NCBI GenBank assembly: GCA_043720395.1
Contig: JAYSSR010000078.1
Coordinates: 1-64,000, forward strand
Direction: 5' to 3'
Source of the DNA: JANOYY01 sp043720395
GTDB lineage: Bacteria > Actinomycetota > Acidimicrobiia > Acidimicrobiales > JANYDT01
DNA length: 64,000 nucleotides
The notes beneath the pieces are model-generated. The model searched no databases. It saw only the letters and a list, made by a program, of their open reading frames with translations, and had not been told where the DNA came from. The position numbers were made by a program, and so were the translations under genes. Within the stretch, counting starts at the first letter, position 1. Each line of letters opens with the position of its first letter. Below, in pieces: positions 53,071 to 62,999 of the stretch.

Positions 53071-53286
53071 GGGGCTTCACCCTACTGGCGAGGCGAAGGA
53101 CGCCAGGCCCCGTCAACTTGTCGTTCCCAGCGCAACAACGCGCCCGAGTCGCGACCACGTCCCGGGATTCACTGTGCAATGTGTGGTGCCCAGCGCACAC
53201 GGACATGCCCGCCTCGACCGACTGGGACCTCAGAATTAGGCTCGGGTCCGATGCTTCCGACCGAACCGACGCTGGCCTGAACGTTC

Positions 53287-54099
53287 ATGGAACACACCTT
53301 TGGCGTTCTGCTGCCCTTCGACTTCGACGCCGAGACGTTCGACGTCTTCGACATCGAACCGGACATCGACGGGATCGATTGGGTCGAGATGGACCCTCAG
53401 ATCGGCGTCTCCGCGACACTCTTCGTCCGCGGACGCTCGACACGTGGCGTGCACCTTCGCCTTGACGTTGACACCCTCAACGTTGTGGTGCCAGGCCTGG
53501 CTTCCGACGCCGACTGGGACGCTGCACTCACCACGTTGGCGAACGTCTGCGCGCTGTTCGAGAACGTAATGGTCGGCTGGAACAACGATGCATTGGACCT
53601 GCACGACCTGCAAGAAGCCTGCGACGCTGCCACGCGCAGCGACAACCTTGAGCGCGACAGCGCAGCGCTGCTGGACGTTGTCCGCAAACAGAGCACCGTG
53701 ATGATTCCTGGCCCGCTTCGACCTGTTCATATCGGCCCCGAGATGGCAGCGCAGGTCGAATCGAGCCGATGCAGCGTCGAAGCCATCCTCCTCCGAACCA
53801 ACTACCTCACCGGACCGACGCACGTCGCCGAAGCGGTCGAGGAGGTGATCGGGGAGCGTCCGATGCTGCTGACCGTGCTGGGGCCGGAACTGCGGACGCT
53901 GCTCCCGAAATGCGACGTGGTGCTGATCGAGTCGGGCAGAGCTGACGAGCCCCCGACGCTGGTCGACGTCCGTTCGATCGACGAAATCCCCGGGCTGACC
54001 GTCACCCGGCTCGACGAGTTTCTCCGACTTGTTGACGCCGTGCCCGAGTCTCCGTGGCGCGAAGTCTTGGCGGCCGCTCGACGCGTGGCTCTTATCTGA
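53287..54099 (+). CDS. hypothetical protein, 270 aa
   Basis: An acidic soluble protein, MEHTFGVLLPFDFDAETFDV to EVLAAARRVALI, with no signal peptide, membrane segment or known motif that I can identify. The C-terminal half has alternating strands and helices (RPMLLTVLGPELRTLLPKCD followed by VVLIESGRADEPPTLVDVRS). It stands 95 bp upstream of the PLP enzyme pair on the same strand and could belong to the same unit. It has normal codon use for the window. Confidence 0.65.
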   Translation: MEHTFGVLLPFDFDAETFDVFDIEPDIDGIDWVEMDPQIGVSATLFVRGRSTRGVHLRLDVDTLNVVVPGLASDADWDAALTTLANVCALFENVMVGWNNDALDLHDLQEACDAATRSDNLERDSAALLDVVRKQSTVMIPGPLRPVHIGPEMAAQVESSRCSVEAILLRTNYLTGPTHVAEAVEEVIGERPMLLTVLGPELRTLLPKCDVVLIESGRADEPPTLVDVRSIDEIPGLTVTRLDEFLRLVDAVPESPWREVLAAARRVALI

Positions 54100-54142
54100 A
54101 CCGCCAACCACAGGCAGGCGCATCCACGTAATTTGGACATTC

Positions 54143-54161
54143 TGTAAAGCAATACTTCACA
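54143..54161. promoter_or_regulatory. candidate operator upstream of the PLP enzyme pair
   Basis: TGTAAAG-CAATA-CTTCACA is an inverted repeat of 7-bp arms with one mismatch, in an AT-rich patch 33 bp before the ATG at 54194. This is the only AT-rich dyad in the region, so it may bind a regulator; no regulator gene is adjacent. Confidence 0.25.
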
Positions 54162-54193
54162 AGTCGGCCAACGGCGTACCAGTATCTAGGTCC

Positions 54194-55732
<1,539 letters not shown>

Positions 55733-55740
55733 GAACCTGC

Positions 55741-57156
55741 ATGGCAGTTTCACTGATCCTGCGGTGCGCTGGGTGTGCGGCGTCCGTCGACCCGGCCGAC
55801 CTCGCCAGCCGGTCGCCGTTCCGCTGTCCGAACGCGGAGCGAGCCCGTGACGTCGACCATGTGCTCACCTGGGACCCGGTCAGCGCTGGCGTCACCGAAT
55901 GGCCGACGGACACGTCCACAAATCCCTACATCAGGTATCGGACGCTGCAGCACGCGTACTGGCTCAACCGGGCGTTGGGCGCGACCGACGTGGACCACGT
56001 CGCGCTCGTGGAACGCCTGGATCGGGCCATCGCAGGTGTCGCGGGAGTCGGGTTCACCGTGACGCCGATGGTCGAGCTGGCGTCGGACGCGACCAAACAG
56101 CTCGGCGTGAGCGAGGCCTGGGCGAAGGTCGAGACGCGTAACGTCGGCGGCTCGCACAAGGCCCGACACCTCATGGGGATACTCCTGCAATTGGAAGCGC
56201 GCAGAATATCTGCGCGCGTACCACTTGCAATCGCGAGCTGCGGGAACGCCGCGATCGCAGCGGCGACCCTCGGGAAGGCGTCCCGGCGATCTGTACAGGT
56301 GTTCATTCCGACGTGGACCGCGAAGGCTGTGCGTGAGCACCTCGCTGCACTTGGCGCGTCGCTGAACGAAAGCCCGCGACTTGCGACCGACCCGCCCGGC
56401 GACCCGTGTCTGCACCGGTTCCACGAGGCGGTTACGAGGGGCGCGCTCCCCTTCTGCGTCCAAGGCAGTGAGAACGGCTTCACGATCGACGGTGGTGCGA
56501 CGCTCGGACACGAGATGGCCGACCAGTTCGCCATGCTCGGCTTCGTGCCCGACCGACTGTTCATCCAGACGGGCGGTGGTGCGTTGGGAGCGTCGGTCGC
56601 GCGAGGTCTGCGCGACGCGGTCGCGCTCGGCGCGATTGCGTCGATGCCAGCGCTCCACTTCGTGCAGGCGGAAGGGTGCGCACCGCTGGAGCGGGCCTGG
56701 CGGCTGGTTGCGCAGCGAGCGCTGCGGTCGCTCGGTCGGGACGCGCTTATCGATGGAGCCGCTGTTGAAATCGCAGCCGCGCTGTGTGACCCCTCGACCT
56801 CCGAGGCCGTCGCTGAGGCGCTGCGTTTTGCCGCCACACACCGGAGCCGGTTCATGTGGGCGTGGGAGGACGAGCCAAACTCAGCGGCCACGGGCATCCT
56901 CGACGACGAGACGTACGACTGGTTCGCCCTCGTCCGCGAGATGATCGCCACGGGCGGCTGGCCGACCGTGGCGAGCGAGCGGCAATTCGAGCGGGCACTC
57001 ACGTTCGCCTGCCCTCACGCGGCCGCGGACGGATGCTGCGACACCGACGAGACGGGCGCGTCCGGTCTCGCCGGTGCCGTCGCGCTCGCCGACGCCGGAC
57101 TACTCGCGGCGTCGGACCGCATCGCTGTCGTGCTCACCGGCATCCGCCGCACCTGA
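55741..57156 (+). CDS. fold-type II PLP-dependent enzyme, threonine synthase-like, second of pair
   Basis: A 471-residue protein. The N-terminus has a short Cys cluster (RCAGCAASV then FRCPN), like the zinc-ribbon start of threonine synthase-like proteins. The PLP Lys is Lys140 in ETRNVGGSHKARHLMG; IASCGNAAIAAATLGKASRR is the substrate loop and FIQTGGGALGASVARGL the phosphate-binding loop. It differs clearly from the preceding enzyme, so the pair is not a recent duplication. Function unknown; the pair probably acts in one pathway or complex. Confidence 0.8.
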   Translation: MAVSLILRCAGCAASVDPADLASRSPFRCPNAERARDVDHVLTWDPVSAGVTEWPTDTSTNPYIRYRTLQHAYWLNRALGATDVDHVALVERLDRAIAGVAGVGFTVTPMVELASDATKQLGVSEAWAKVETRNVGGSHKARHLMGILLQLEARRISARVPLAIASCGNAAIAAATLGKASRRSVQVFIPTWTAKAVREHLAALGASLNESPRLATDPPGDPCLHRFHEAVTRGALPFCVQGSENGFTIDGGATLGHEMADQFAMLGFVPDRLFIQTGGGALGASVARGLRDAVALGAIASMPALHFVQAEGCAPLERAWRLVAQRALRSLGRDALIDGAAVEIAAALCDPSTSEAVAEALRFAATHRSRFMWAWEDEPNSAATGILDDETYDWFALVREMIATGGWPTVASERQFERALTFACPHAAADGCCDTDETGASGLAGAVALADAGLLAASDRIAVVLTGIRRT

Positions 57157-57214
57157 CGCCACTCACCCGCGGCCCACCTGACGTCGCGGACCACTGACCC
57201 GCGGCCCACCTGAC

Positions 57215-57291
57215 GTCGTGGCCCCGAATCGGTCGGCGTGGCCTCAGATCGGGCCGTTTTGGGGCCACATTGACCGATTTGAGGCCACAAC
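57215..57291. repeat. family-2 palindromic repeat, copy 3
   Basis: A 77-bp copy: left arm GTCGTGGCCCCGAATCGGTC, right arm GACCGATTTGAGGCCACAAC. It is immediately preceded by a direct repeat of about 31 bp (cccgcggcccacctgacgtcg, twice, from about 57167), so this spacer has grown by duplication as well. Confidence 0.92.
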
Positions 57292-57364
57292 CACCGACCG
57301 GATCCCGGCCGAACGGGGACCTTTGCGCGACCCGACCCGCGTGGCCCCGGCCTACCGTGTGCGG

Positions 57365-59710
57365 GTGCCCGACACGACCGACACGACCGACACGTTTCCC
57401 CGCCAGTACGCCCGGACGCGCCGGTTCAGCCTCGGTGAGCCGCGTAGTTTCCGCATCGCCCCCGACGGCAGCCGCGTCGCGTTTCTCCGCAGCCGGGGCG
57501 GCAGCGACCCGCTCGCGTGCCTGTGGATGCTGGACCGCACCGATGCACCAAGCCAGAGCAACGGTCGGGGACGCTGGCACGAGCGTCTCGTGTGCGACCC
57601 CCGCGAGCTGCTCGGCGGCACCGCCTCCGATGGCGACGTTCCTCCGGCCGAGCGAGCCCGCCGAGAGCGTCTGCGCGAACAGGCCGACGGCATCACGTCT
57701 TTCGACACCGACCTCGACGTTACGAGCGCGGTCTTCACGCTCGCCGGGCACATCGTGGTCGCGAGCCTCCTCGACGACGCAGTACAGGTCCTCCCCGCAG
57801 CGCCCGGAGCGTTCGACCCGCGGCTCTCCCCCAACGGCACACGGGTCGCGTACATCGCCGATCGGACGTTGCGCGTCGTGTCCGTGGACGACACCGACGA
57901 CGACGACGAGGCCATCATTGGCGAGAACGATCCCAACGTGAGCTGGGGCACCGCCGACTTCAACGCGGCGGAGGAGTTCAACCGCCAACGCGGGTTCTGG
58001 TGGTCGCCCGACTCCGCTCGGATCGTGGCCGCTCGTGTCGATGACACGCCGGTGCGCAGGTGGTACATAGCCGACCCGGCCAACCCTGGACGCGAACCGA
58101 CCGTCCACCGCTATCCCGAGGCGGGCACGGCCAATGCCATCGTGACACTTTCGCTCTTCGACCTCACAGAGCTTGCGGCCCCGCACCAGACCCTCCCGGA
58201 GCCCCGCGCCCACGACGCGACTGTTAGCCCGAGCCAGCTCGACCCGTCGATGTCCGCGAGTACTTCCCGTGTTGACGTTCCGTGCACGCCGGACACGTTT
58301 CCCTACCTGCTCGACGTGAAGTGGACCGCGAACGGTCTCGTCGCCGTGTGGTGCAACCGAGCGCAAACAACACAGCGAATCGTGAAGCTTGACCCGACAA
58401 CCGGTTCGACAAGCAACGTCCGCGACCGCTCCGACCCGGTGTGGATCGAACTGTCACCGGGCACCCCCGTGATGTCGATCGACGGCAGCTTCCTCAGCAC
58501 CGACGATCACCTATCGATGGACGGCCACCTATCCGTCGACGACGGCAGCGAGCCGGAGGGCACCACGACCCTCGCCCGCTTCGGGCCCGGCCCACGAGAA
58601 TTCAACCGGCTCACACCGCCGAACCTCCAGGTCCGCAAAGTCGTGAACGCCGACGCCACGCACGCACTGGTCGCCGCAACCATCTCAGCACCGATCGAAG
58701 GACTCGCCGCGGACGCCGAGCCGGGCCAGCAGCACCTCATCCGCGTTGACCTGAAGACATGCGCGCTTACCATCGTCGCGGGAGGGTCGGCCGACCCCGG
58801 AGTACACGATGGCGTCGCGTCGGGCAACGTCGTGGTCGTGCGCTCGACGAGCATCGATCGAACGCGCGCAGATGTTTCCGTGCTCGTGAACAACGTTCGC
58901 GAGCACACCATCGAGAACCTCGCGGAGGTCGCACTTGTCGAGCCTCGCCCGATCTTCTTCCGCGCGGGTGAACGCCAACTCCCCTGCTGTGTGATGCTCC
59001 CGACCGACATCGACCAATACGGAGGTGGCAGGGCCAGGCTGCCAGTCCTGCTCGACCCCTACGCCGGCCCACACGCGCAGCGCGTCGTCGCCAGCCGCAA
59101 CGCACACGCCACCTCACAGTGGTTTGCCGATCAGGGTTTCATCGTGCTCGTGGTCGACGGACGCGGAACGCCCGGCCTCGGCCCACGCTTCGAGCAAGCA
59201 GTGCACGGCAACCTTGCCGACCCGGTGCTGGAGGACCAGGTGATCGGGCTCCACGCGGCAGCGGGACGGTTCCCGCAGATGGACCTGACCCGCGTCGCCA
59301 TCCGCGGCTGGTCGTTCGGTGGCTACCTCGCCGCGCTTGCCGTGCTGAAGCGTCCCGATGTCTTCCACGCAGCGATTGCGGGTGCACCGGTTACCGAGTG
59401 GCGTCTCTACGACACCGGCTACACCGAGCGCTATCTCGGCAACCCGACCGAAGCCGCAGCACCCTACGAACGCAGCAGCCTGCTGCCATTGGCGAAAGAC
59501 CTCGCACGGCCGCTGATGCTCATCCACGGCCTCGCCGACGACAACGTCGTTGCGGCCCACACCCTCCGCCTGTCGAGCGCGCTACTCGCAGCCGGGCGTC
59601 CGCACGAGGTACTCCCGCTCAGCGGCGTGACCCATATGACGCCCCAGGAGGTCGTGGCCGAGAACCTCCTCAAGCTCCAGGTCGATTTCCTCCTACGCTC
59701 GCTGCGCTGA
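57365..59710 (+). CDS. S9-family prolyl oligopeptidase / dipeptidyl peptidase IV-like
   Basis: A 781-residue protein with an N-terminal beta-propeller (RSFRIAPDGSRVAFLRSRGG, LSPNGTRVAYIAD, FNRQRGFWWSPDSARIVAAR) and a C-terminal alpha/beta hydrolase. The nucleophile is Ser650 in IRGWSFGGYLAALAV, the Asp lies in HGLADDNV near 725 and the His is His757 in GVTHMT. DPP-IV-like enzymes cut dipeptides after Pro or Ala; the Glu pair binding the N-terminus may lie in AAEEFNRQRG. No signal peptide is visible, so it probably acts inside the cell, perhaps on peptides imported by the Opp system. GTG 57365 is used as the start. Confidence 0.9.
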   Translation: MPDTTDTTDTFPRQYARTRRFSLGEPRSFRIAPDGSRVAFLRSRGGSDPLACLWMLDRTDAPSQSNGRGRWHERLVCDPRELLGGTASDGDVPPAERARRERLREQADGITSFDTDLDVTSAVFTLAGHIVVASLLDDAVQVLPAAPGAFDPRLSPNGTRVAYIADRTLRVVSVDDTDDDDEAIIGENDPNVSWGTADFNAAEEFNRQRGFWWSPDSARIVAARVDDTPVRRWYIADPANPGREPTVHRYPEAGTANAIVTLSLFDLTELAAPHQTLPEPRAHDATVSPSQLDPSMSASTSRVDVPCTPDTFPYLLDVKWTANGLVAVWCNRAQTTQRIVKLDPTTGSTSNVRDRSDPVWIELSPGTPVMSIDGSFLSTDDHLSMDGHLSVDDGSEPEGTTTLARFGPGPREFNRLTPPNLQVRKVVNADATHALVAATISAPIEGLAADAEPGQQHLIRVDLKTCALTIVAGGSADPGVHDGVASGNVVVVRSTSIDRTRADVSVLVNNVREHTIENLAEVALVEPRPIFFRAGERQLPCCVMLPTDIDQYGGGRARLPVLLDPYAGPHAQRVVASRNAHATSQWFADQGFIVLVVDGRGTPGLGPRFEQAVHGNLADPVLEDQVIGLHAAAGRFPQMDLTRVAIRGWSFGGYLAALAVLKRPDVFHAAIAGAPVTEWRLYDTGYTERYLGNPTEAAAPYERSSLLPLAKDLARPLMLIHGLADDNVVAAHTLRLSSALLAAGRPHEVLPLSGVTHMTPQEVVAENLLKLQVDFLLRSLR

Positions 59711-59751
59711 CCCATTTGGAATTGGCCGATAGTGGGCGACATTGACCGGCG

Positions 59752-60522
59752 CTACGCGGTCATGCCGCCGTCGACCACGAACTCGCTACCCGTGGAATAC
59801 CTGCTCTCGTCGGACGCCAGATACAGCACCAGCTCGCCGACCTCGACCGCTTCCGCGTAACGTCCGAGAGGAATGCTCGTGGCGATCGCCTCACGTCGTT
59901 GGCTGTCGGCATGGTCGAGCGTCTCGATCATCTTGGTGTCGATGATGCCGGGGTGCACCGAGTTGACCCGCACGCCGAACGGAGCAAGATCTTTCGCAGC
60001 GGCCTTCGTCATGCCGCGCACCGCCCACTTCGACGCGCAATAGGCATGGAAACCGTTGGTGCCGCGCATGCCGGCGATCGACGAGATGTTCACGATGCTT
60101 CCGCCCCGCTGCGCAACCATCACGCGGCCCACCGTCTGCATCCCGAGGAACACACCGGTCTGGTTGATCGCGATGATGCGGTTCCACATGTCGAGTGGCG
60201 TGTCGAGGACGCCACCCGCCTCGAAAATGCCCGCGTTGTTCACGAGGACGTCGATGCGACCGTGCTGCTCAACGACCGAGTCGACGATCGCCTGCCACTG
60301 TGCCGGATCGGTGACGTCCTGGTGAAGATAGGTGCACTTACTACCTAGAGCCGACGCGGTTGACGCCCCCTCGCTGTCGAGCACGTCCGTAATGACGACG
60401 GTCGCGCCCTCCTTCACGAACAGACCCGCCTCCGAAGCGCCCTGTCCGCGGGCTCCACCGGTGATCAGGGCGACTCGACCGGCGAGGCGTCCGGTGGGCG
60501 GGGTGGCAGCAGTATCGGTCAC
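59752..60522 (-). CDS. classical short-chain dehydrogenase/reductase
   Basis: A 256-residue SDR: GRVALITGGARGQGASEAGL is the cofactor loop, NNAG follows, IVNISSIAGMRGTNGFHAYC holds the catalytic Ser and Tyr in YCASK, and VHPGIIDTKM comes later. The TGxxxGxG spacing and D at the end of beta-2 (VITDVLDSEGA) favour NAD+. Close in style to 3-alpha/20-beta-hydroxysteroid or glucose 1-dehydrogenase-like enzymes, but the substrate is not readable. It stands alone, convergent with the S9 peptidase. Confidence 0.92.
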   Translation of the reverse strand: MTDTAATPPTGRLAGRVALITGGARGQGASEAGLFVKEGATVVITDVLDSEGASTASALGSKCTYLHQDVTDPAQWQAIVDSVVEQHGRIDVLVNNAGIFEAGGVLDTPLDMWNRIIAINQTGVFLGMQTVGRVMVAQRGGSIVNISSIAGMRGTNGFHAYCASKWAVRGMTKAAAKDLAPFGVRVNSVHPGIIDTKMIETLDHADSQRREAIATSIPLGRYAEAVEVGELVLYLASDESRYSTGSEFVVDGGMTA

Positions 60523-60550
60523 CCGCCCTGCCTAACACGCGGCCCCTGCA

Positions 60551-62248
60551 ATGGACCAGACGGCCCATAATTCGACCGCCACGACACCGGCTACCGTTCC
60601 CAGGATGTTGCGCACCGGCGGCAAGCTGCGCCTTGCTCTGGCCCTCGGAATTAGTTTGGCGGTGGCGTCGATGGTCACGCTGGCCGCACCCACGCGCGCA
60701 GGCGTCGTGCCCGTGACCGACCAGCGTCTCGGCGTCCTCGCATCGTTCTACCCGAGCGAACGCGACTTCCCCGGCTCGAACCACCCGATGTGGGATCGGC
60801 TGGCATCGGTCGGGTCCGACGCCGGCCTTGTGGCGACGGTGGAACTGACGACGTCCTCGATCGACTACGTGGACTTCGTCGCCCGCGAAAAGCGGGTTGT
60901 CCAGACAATGCTCGCGACCCTCAACGCCAACGTCGACCACCTCATGGTCGACTCGGCCGTGTTTCAGAAGCAGACGTACGGCTTCAACGGCGTTCTCCTG
61001 CGCGGGTACTCCGGTGCCTGCGACGGCACGCAGCCCACAACCTCGTTGGTCTCTCAGTTGCGCGGTCTCGGGTTCGCACCGATCGCGATTTCGACCTACG
61101 GGCAGCCGGAATCGTGCTTCGGACCGCTTGCCGACGTGCTGCTCAACTACGAAGGTTCGCTCGCTGGCTATGGAGCCGTCAGCGTTCCAACGTGGTTGAA
61201 CGGGCCGACTCCCAAGCTCTGGCACGTGGTCTACAGCGTTGACCAGTCGCAGATCGCGTCGACGATTGCGGCGTCACGAATGCGGGGTGCCGACTACGTC
61301 ATGACATCGCCCAGCTCCGGTCCGGTCGAGGCGGCGACCATCCCAGCCGATCCCTACTGGTCGTCACTTCGATCGGTGATTCGCAATGGCGCGCCGGCAC
61401 CGATCGTTGATGAGAACTGGCCACGGGTCCTGCATCAGCGGACGGTCCTCCCCGCGTTCGGCACGGTCTATCCGAACTGGCCGCTCGTCCATTCCCTCCC
61501 ACTCAATCCGCTCGATGTGGTCATCGTCAATGCATCAAATGGGCCCGGTTCCTTTGCCGATCCAGCCCTGGTGTCGGAGGTTCAGACGATGCGCGCAGCA
61601 GGTCGGACCGTGCTCGGCTACATCACCGCTGGGTACCTGCCATCGTCGGCACGAACCATTCAGCAAGTCGTCGATGAGGCAGTTCTGTTCCGTGCGTTCT
61701 ACGGCGTTGACGGCTTCTTCGTCGATGAGGTCCGACCCGAATGCACGACCGCCGCGAGCTACGCAGCGCTTGCCACGCAGATGCGCGCCGCCGCGCCCGG
61801 GCCGATCGTGCTCAATCCTGGACGCAACGTCGGCGAGTGCCTTGCGGCGACCTTCGATGCAATCGTGAACTTCGAAGGGCCGATGTCGTCGTACCGGACG
61901 TGGCAAGCGTCGACCTGGACCGGGGCGCACCCATCGAACAAGTTCTGGCATCTGGTCCACACAGCAACGACAGCGGAGATCACCGAAGCGGTGCAGCTCT
62001 CCGGACGCCGCCAGGCGGGTCGCGTGTACGTCACGACGTTGCCGGGTCCGATCCAGTGGACGTCGCCGCTTTCGACGATCGACCTCGCGGCGCTCACGGC
62101 CGCTCTCGCCGCGTCCGGTCGCGTCGCCGCGCCAGTCGTGGTCACGCCGGTCAGTCCGGCTCCCCGCCGCGTCGCGCCCGTGGTGACGCCTCCCGTTTCA
62201 CCGCCCGTGCGGCGACCGGCGGCGGCTGCGGTCAGCATCCGCGCATAG
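60551..62248 (+). CDS. secreted Spherulin-4-like protein with two domain copies
   Basis: A 565-residue protein with a Sec signal (LRLALALGISLAVASMVTLA) and two Spherulin-4 (GH114-like TIM barrel) halves. The second half, about 300-510, has VVIVNASNGPGSFADPALVS, TVLGYITAGYL, YGVDGFFVDEVRPE and VLNPGRNVGE, including the conserved Asp-Glu. In the first half the matching position reads YGFNGVLLRGYSG, without the acidic pair, so it may be non-catalytic. A Pro/Val/Arg-rich tail ends the protein. GH114-type enzymes cut galactosaminoglycan polymers; a role on surface polysaccharide is plausible but inferred. Confidence 0.75.
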   Translation: MDQTAHNSTATTPATVPRMLRTGGKLRLALALGISLAVASMVTLAAPTRAGVVPVTDQRLGVLASFYPSERDFPGSNHPMWDRLASVGSDAGLVATVELTTSSIDYVDFVAREKRVVQTMLATLNANVDHLMVDSAVFQKQTYGFNGVLLRGYSGACDGTQPTTSLVSQLRGLGFAPIAISTYGQPESCFGPLADVLLNYEGSLAGYGAVSVPTWLNGPTPKLWHVVYSVDQSQIASTIAASRMRGADYVMTSPSSGPVEAATIPADPYWSSLRSVIRNGAPAPIVDENWPRVLHQRTVLPAFGTVYPNWPLVHSLPLNPLDVVIVNASNGPGSFADPALVSEVQTMRAAGRTVLGYITAGYLPSSARTIQQVVDEAVLFRAFYGVDGFFVDEVRPECTTAASYAALATQMRAAAPGPIVLNPGRNVGECLAATFDAIVNFEGPMSSYRTWQASTWTGAHPSNKFWHLVHTATTAEITEAVQLSGRRQAGRVYVTTLPGPIQWTSPLSTIDLAALTAALAASGRVAAPVVVTPVSPAPRRVAPVVTPPVSPPVRRPAAAAVSIRA

Positions 62249-62257
62249 GAGGTCGCG

Positions 62258-62333
62258 GCGTGGCCCCAAGTACGTCACTGCGGCCCCAAAATGGCCCGAT
62301 TTGAGGCCACGCCGACCGATTTGAGGCCACGAC
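62258..62333. repeat. family-2 palindromic repeat, copy 4
   Basis: A 76-bp copy, the most diverged: GCGTGGCCCCAAGTACGTC on the left, GACCGATTTGAGGCCACGAC on the right. It fills the interval between the convergent Spherulin-like gene and response regulator and may also act as a shared terminator. Confidence 0.88.
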
Positions 62334-62342
62334 GCCTTCGGG

Positions 62343-62999
62343 TCAGTCGAGGCCGTGTTGCACGGCGTAGCGCACGAGGTCGGCGCGGCGGCTGAGGTGG
62401 AGCTTGCCGAGGATGTTGCGCGTGTGGTTCTCGGCCGTCTTGGCGGAGATGTACAGCTCGGCACCGATTTCGCCGTACGACTTGCCTCGCGCAACGAGTG
62501 CGAGCACCTCCCTTTCGCGGTCGCTCAGCGGGCTTACGCCTGCCTGCTTGGCCATGCGACGGAACTCGCCGAGCAGCAACGCGGCGAGCGATGGGCTGAA
62601 CACCGGCTCGCCCGCCGCCGCAGTTATGAGTGCTGCGCGAAGCTCGCTGATCGGCGTCGACTTGAGGAGGTACCCGGCGGCACCGGCGGCGACCACGTCG
62701 AGGAGGTCACGTTCGGACTCGCTCACGGTGAGGATCACGATCGGGCAGATCGTCGCGGACTTGCGGACCACTGCGAGCCCGCCTCCGAGCGGCATGTGCA
62801 GGTCACACACGACGAGGTCTGGTTTGTGGGCCTCGATCACGTCGATCGCGCCCTGCGCGTCGTCGGCCTCACCAACGACCTTGAACCGGTCGCCGAGTTC
62901 GGCCTTGATGCCGGAGCGGACGATCTCGTGGTCGTCGGCCAGCACGACTCGGATTGGCTCGACCCAGTCGGGTTTACTCTGCGCGCTCAGGGTCCCCAC
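62343..62999 (-). CDS. NarL/LuxR-family response regulator
   Basis: A 218-residue two-domain regulator. The receiver has VVLADDHEIVRSG, phospho-acceptor Asp66 in VVCDLHMP, a Thr/Ser in ILTVSES and Lys in YLLKSTP. The output domain is a LuxR helix-turn-helix: LSDREREVLALVARGKSYGE followed by IGAELYISAKTAENHTRNIL. It should bind DNA as a dimer when phosphorylated by the adjacent kinase, whose end it overlaps by 13 bp. Confidence 0.94.
   Translation of the reverse strand: MGTLSAQSKPDWVEPIRVVLADDHEIVRSGIKAELGDRFKVVGEADDAQGAIDVIEAHKPDLVVCDLHMPLGGGLAVVRKSATICPIVILTVSESERDLLDVVAAGAAGYLLKSTPISELRAALITAAAGEPVFSPSLAALLLGEFRRMAKQAGVSPLSDREREVLALVARGKSYGEIGAELYISAKTAENHTRNILGKLHLSRRADLVRYAVQHGLD

Noticed and set aside
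57167..57214. Direct repeat of about 31 bp before family-2 copy 3 as an attachment site
   Set aside because: Only two adjacent copies, no integrase or tRNA nearby; a local duplication is simpler.
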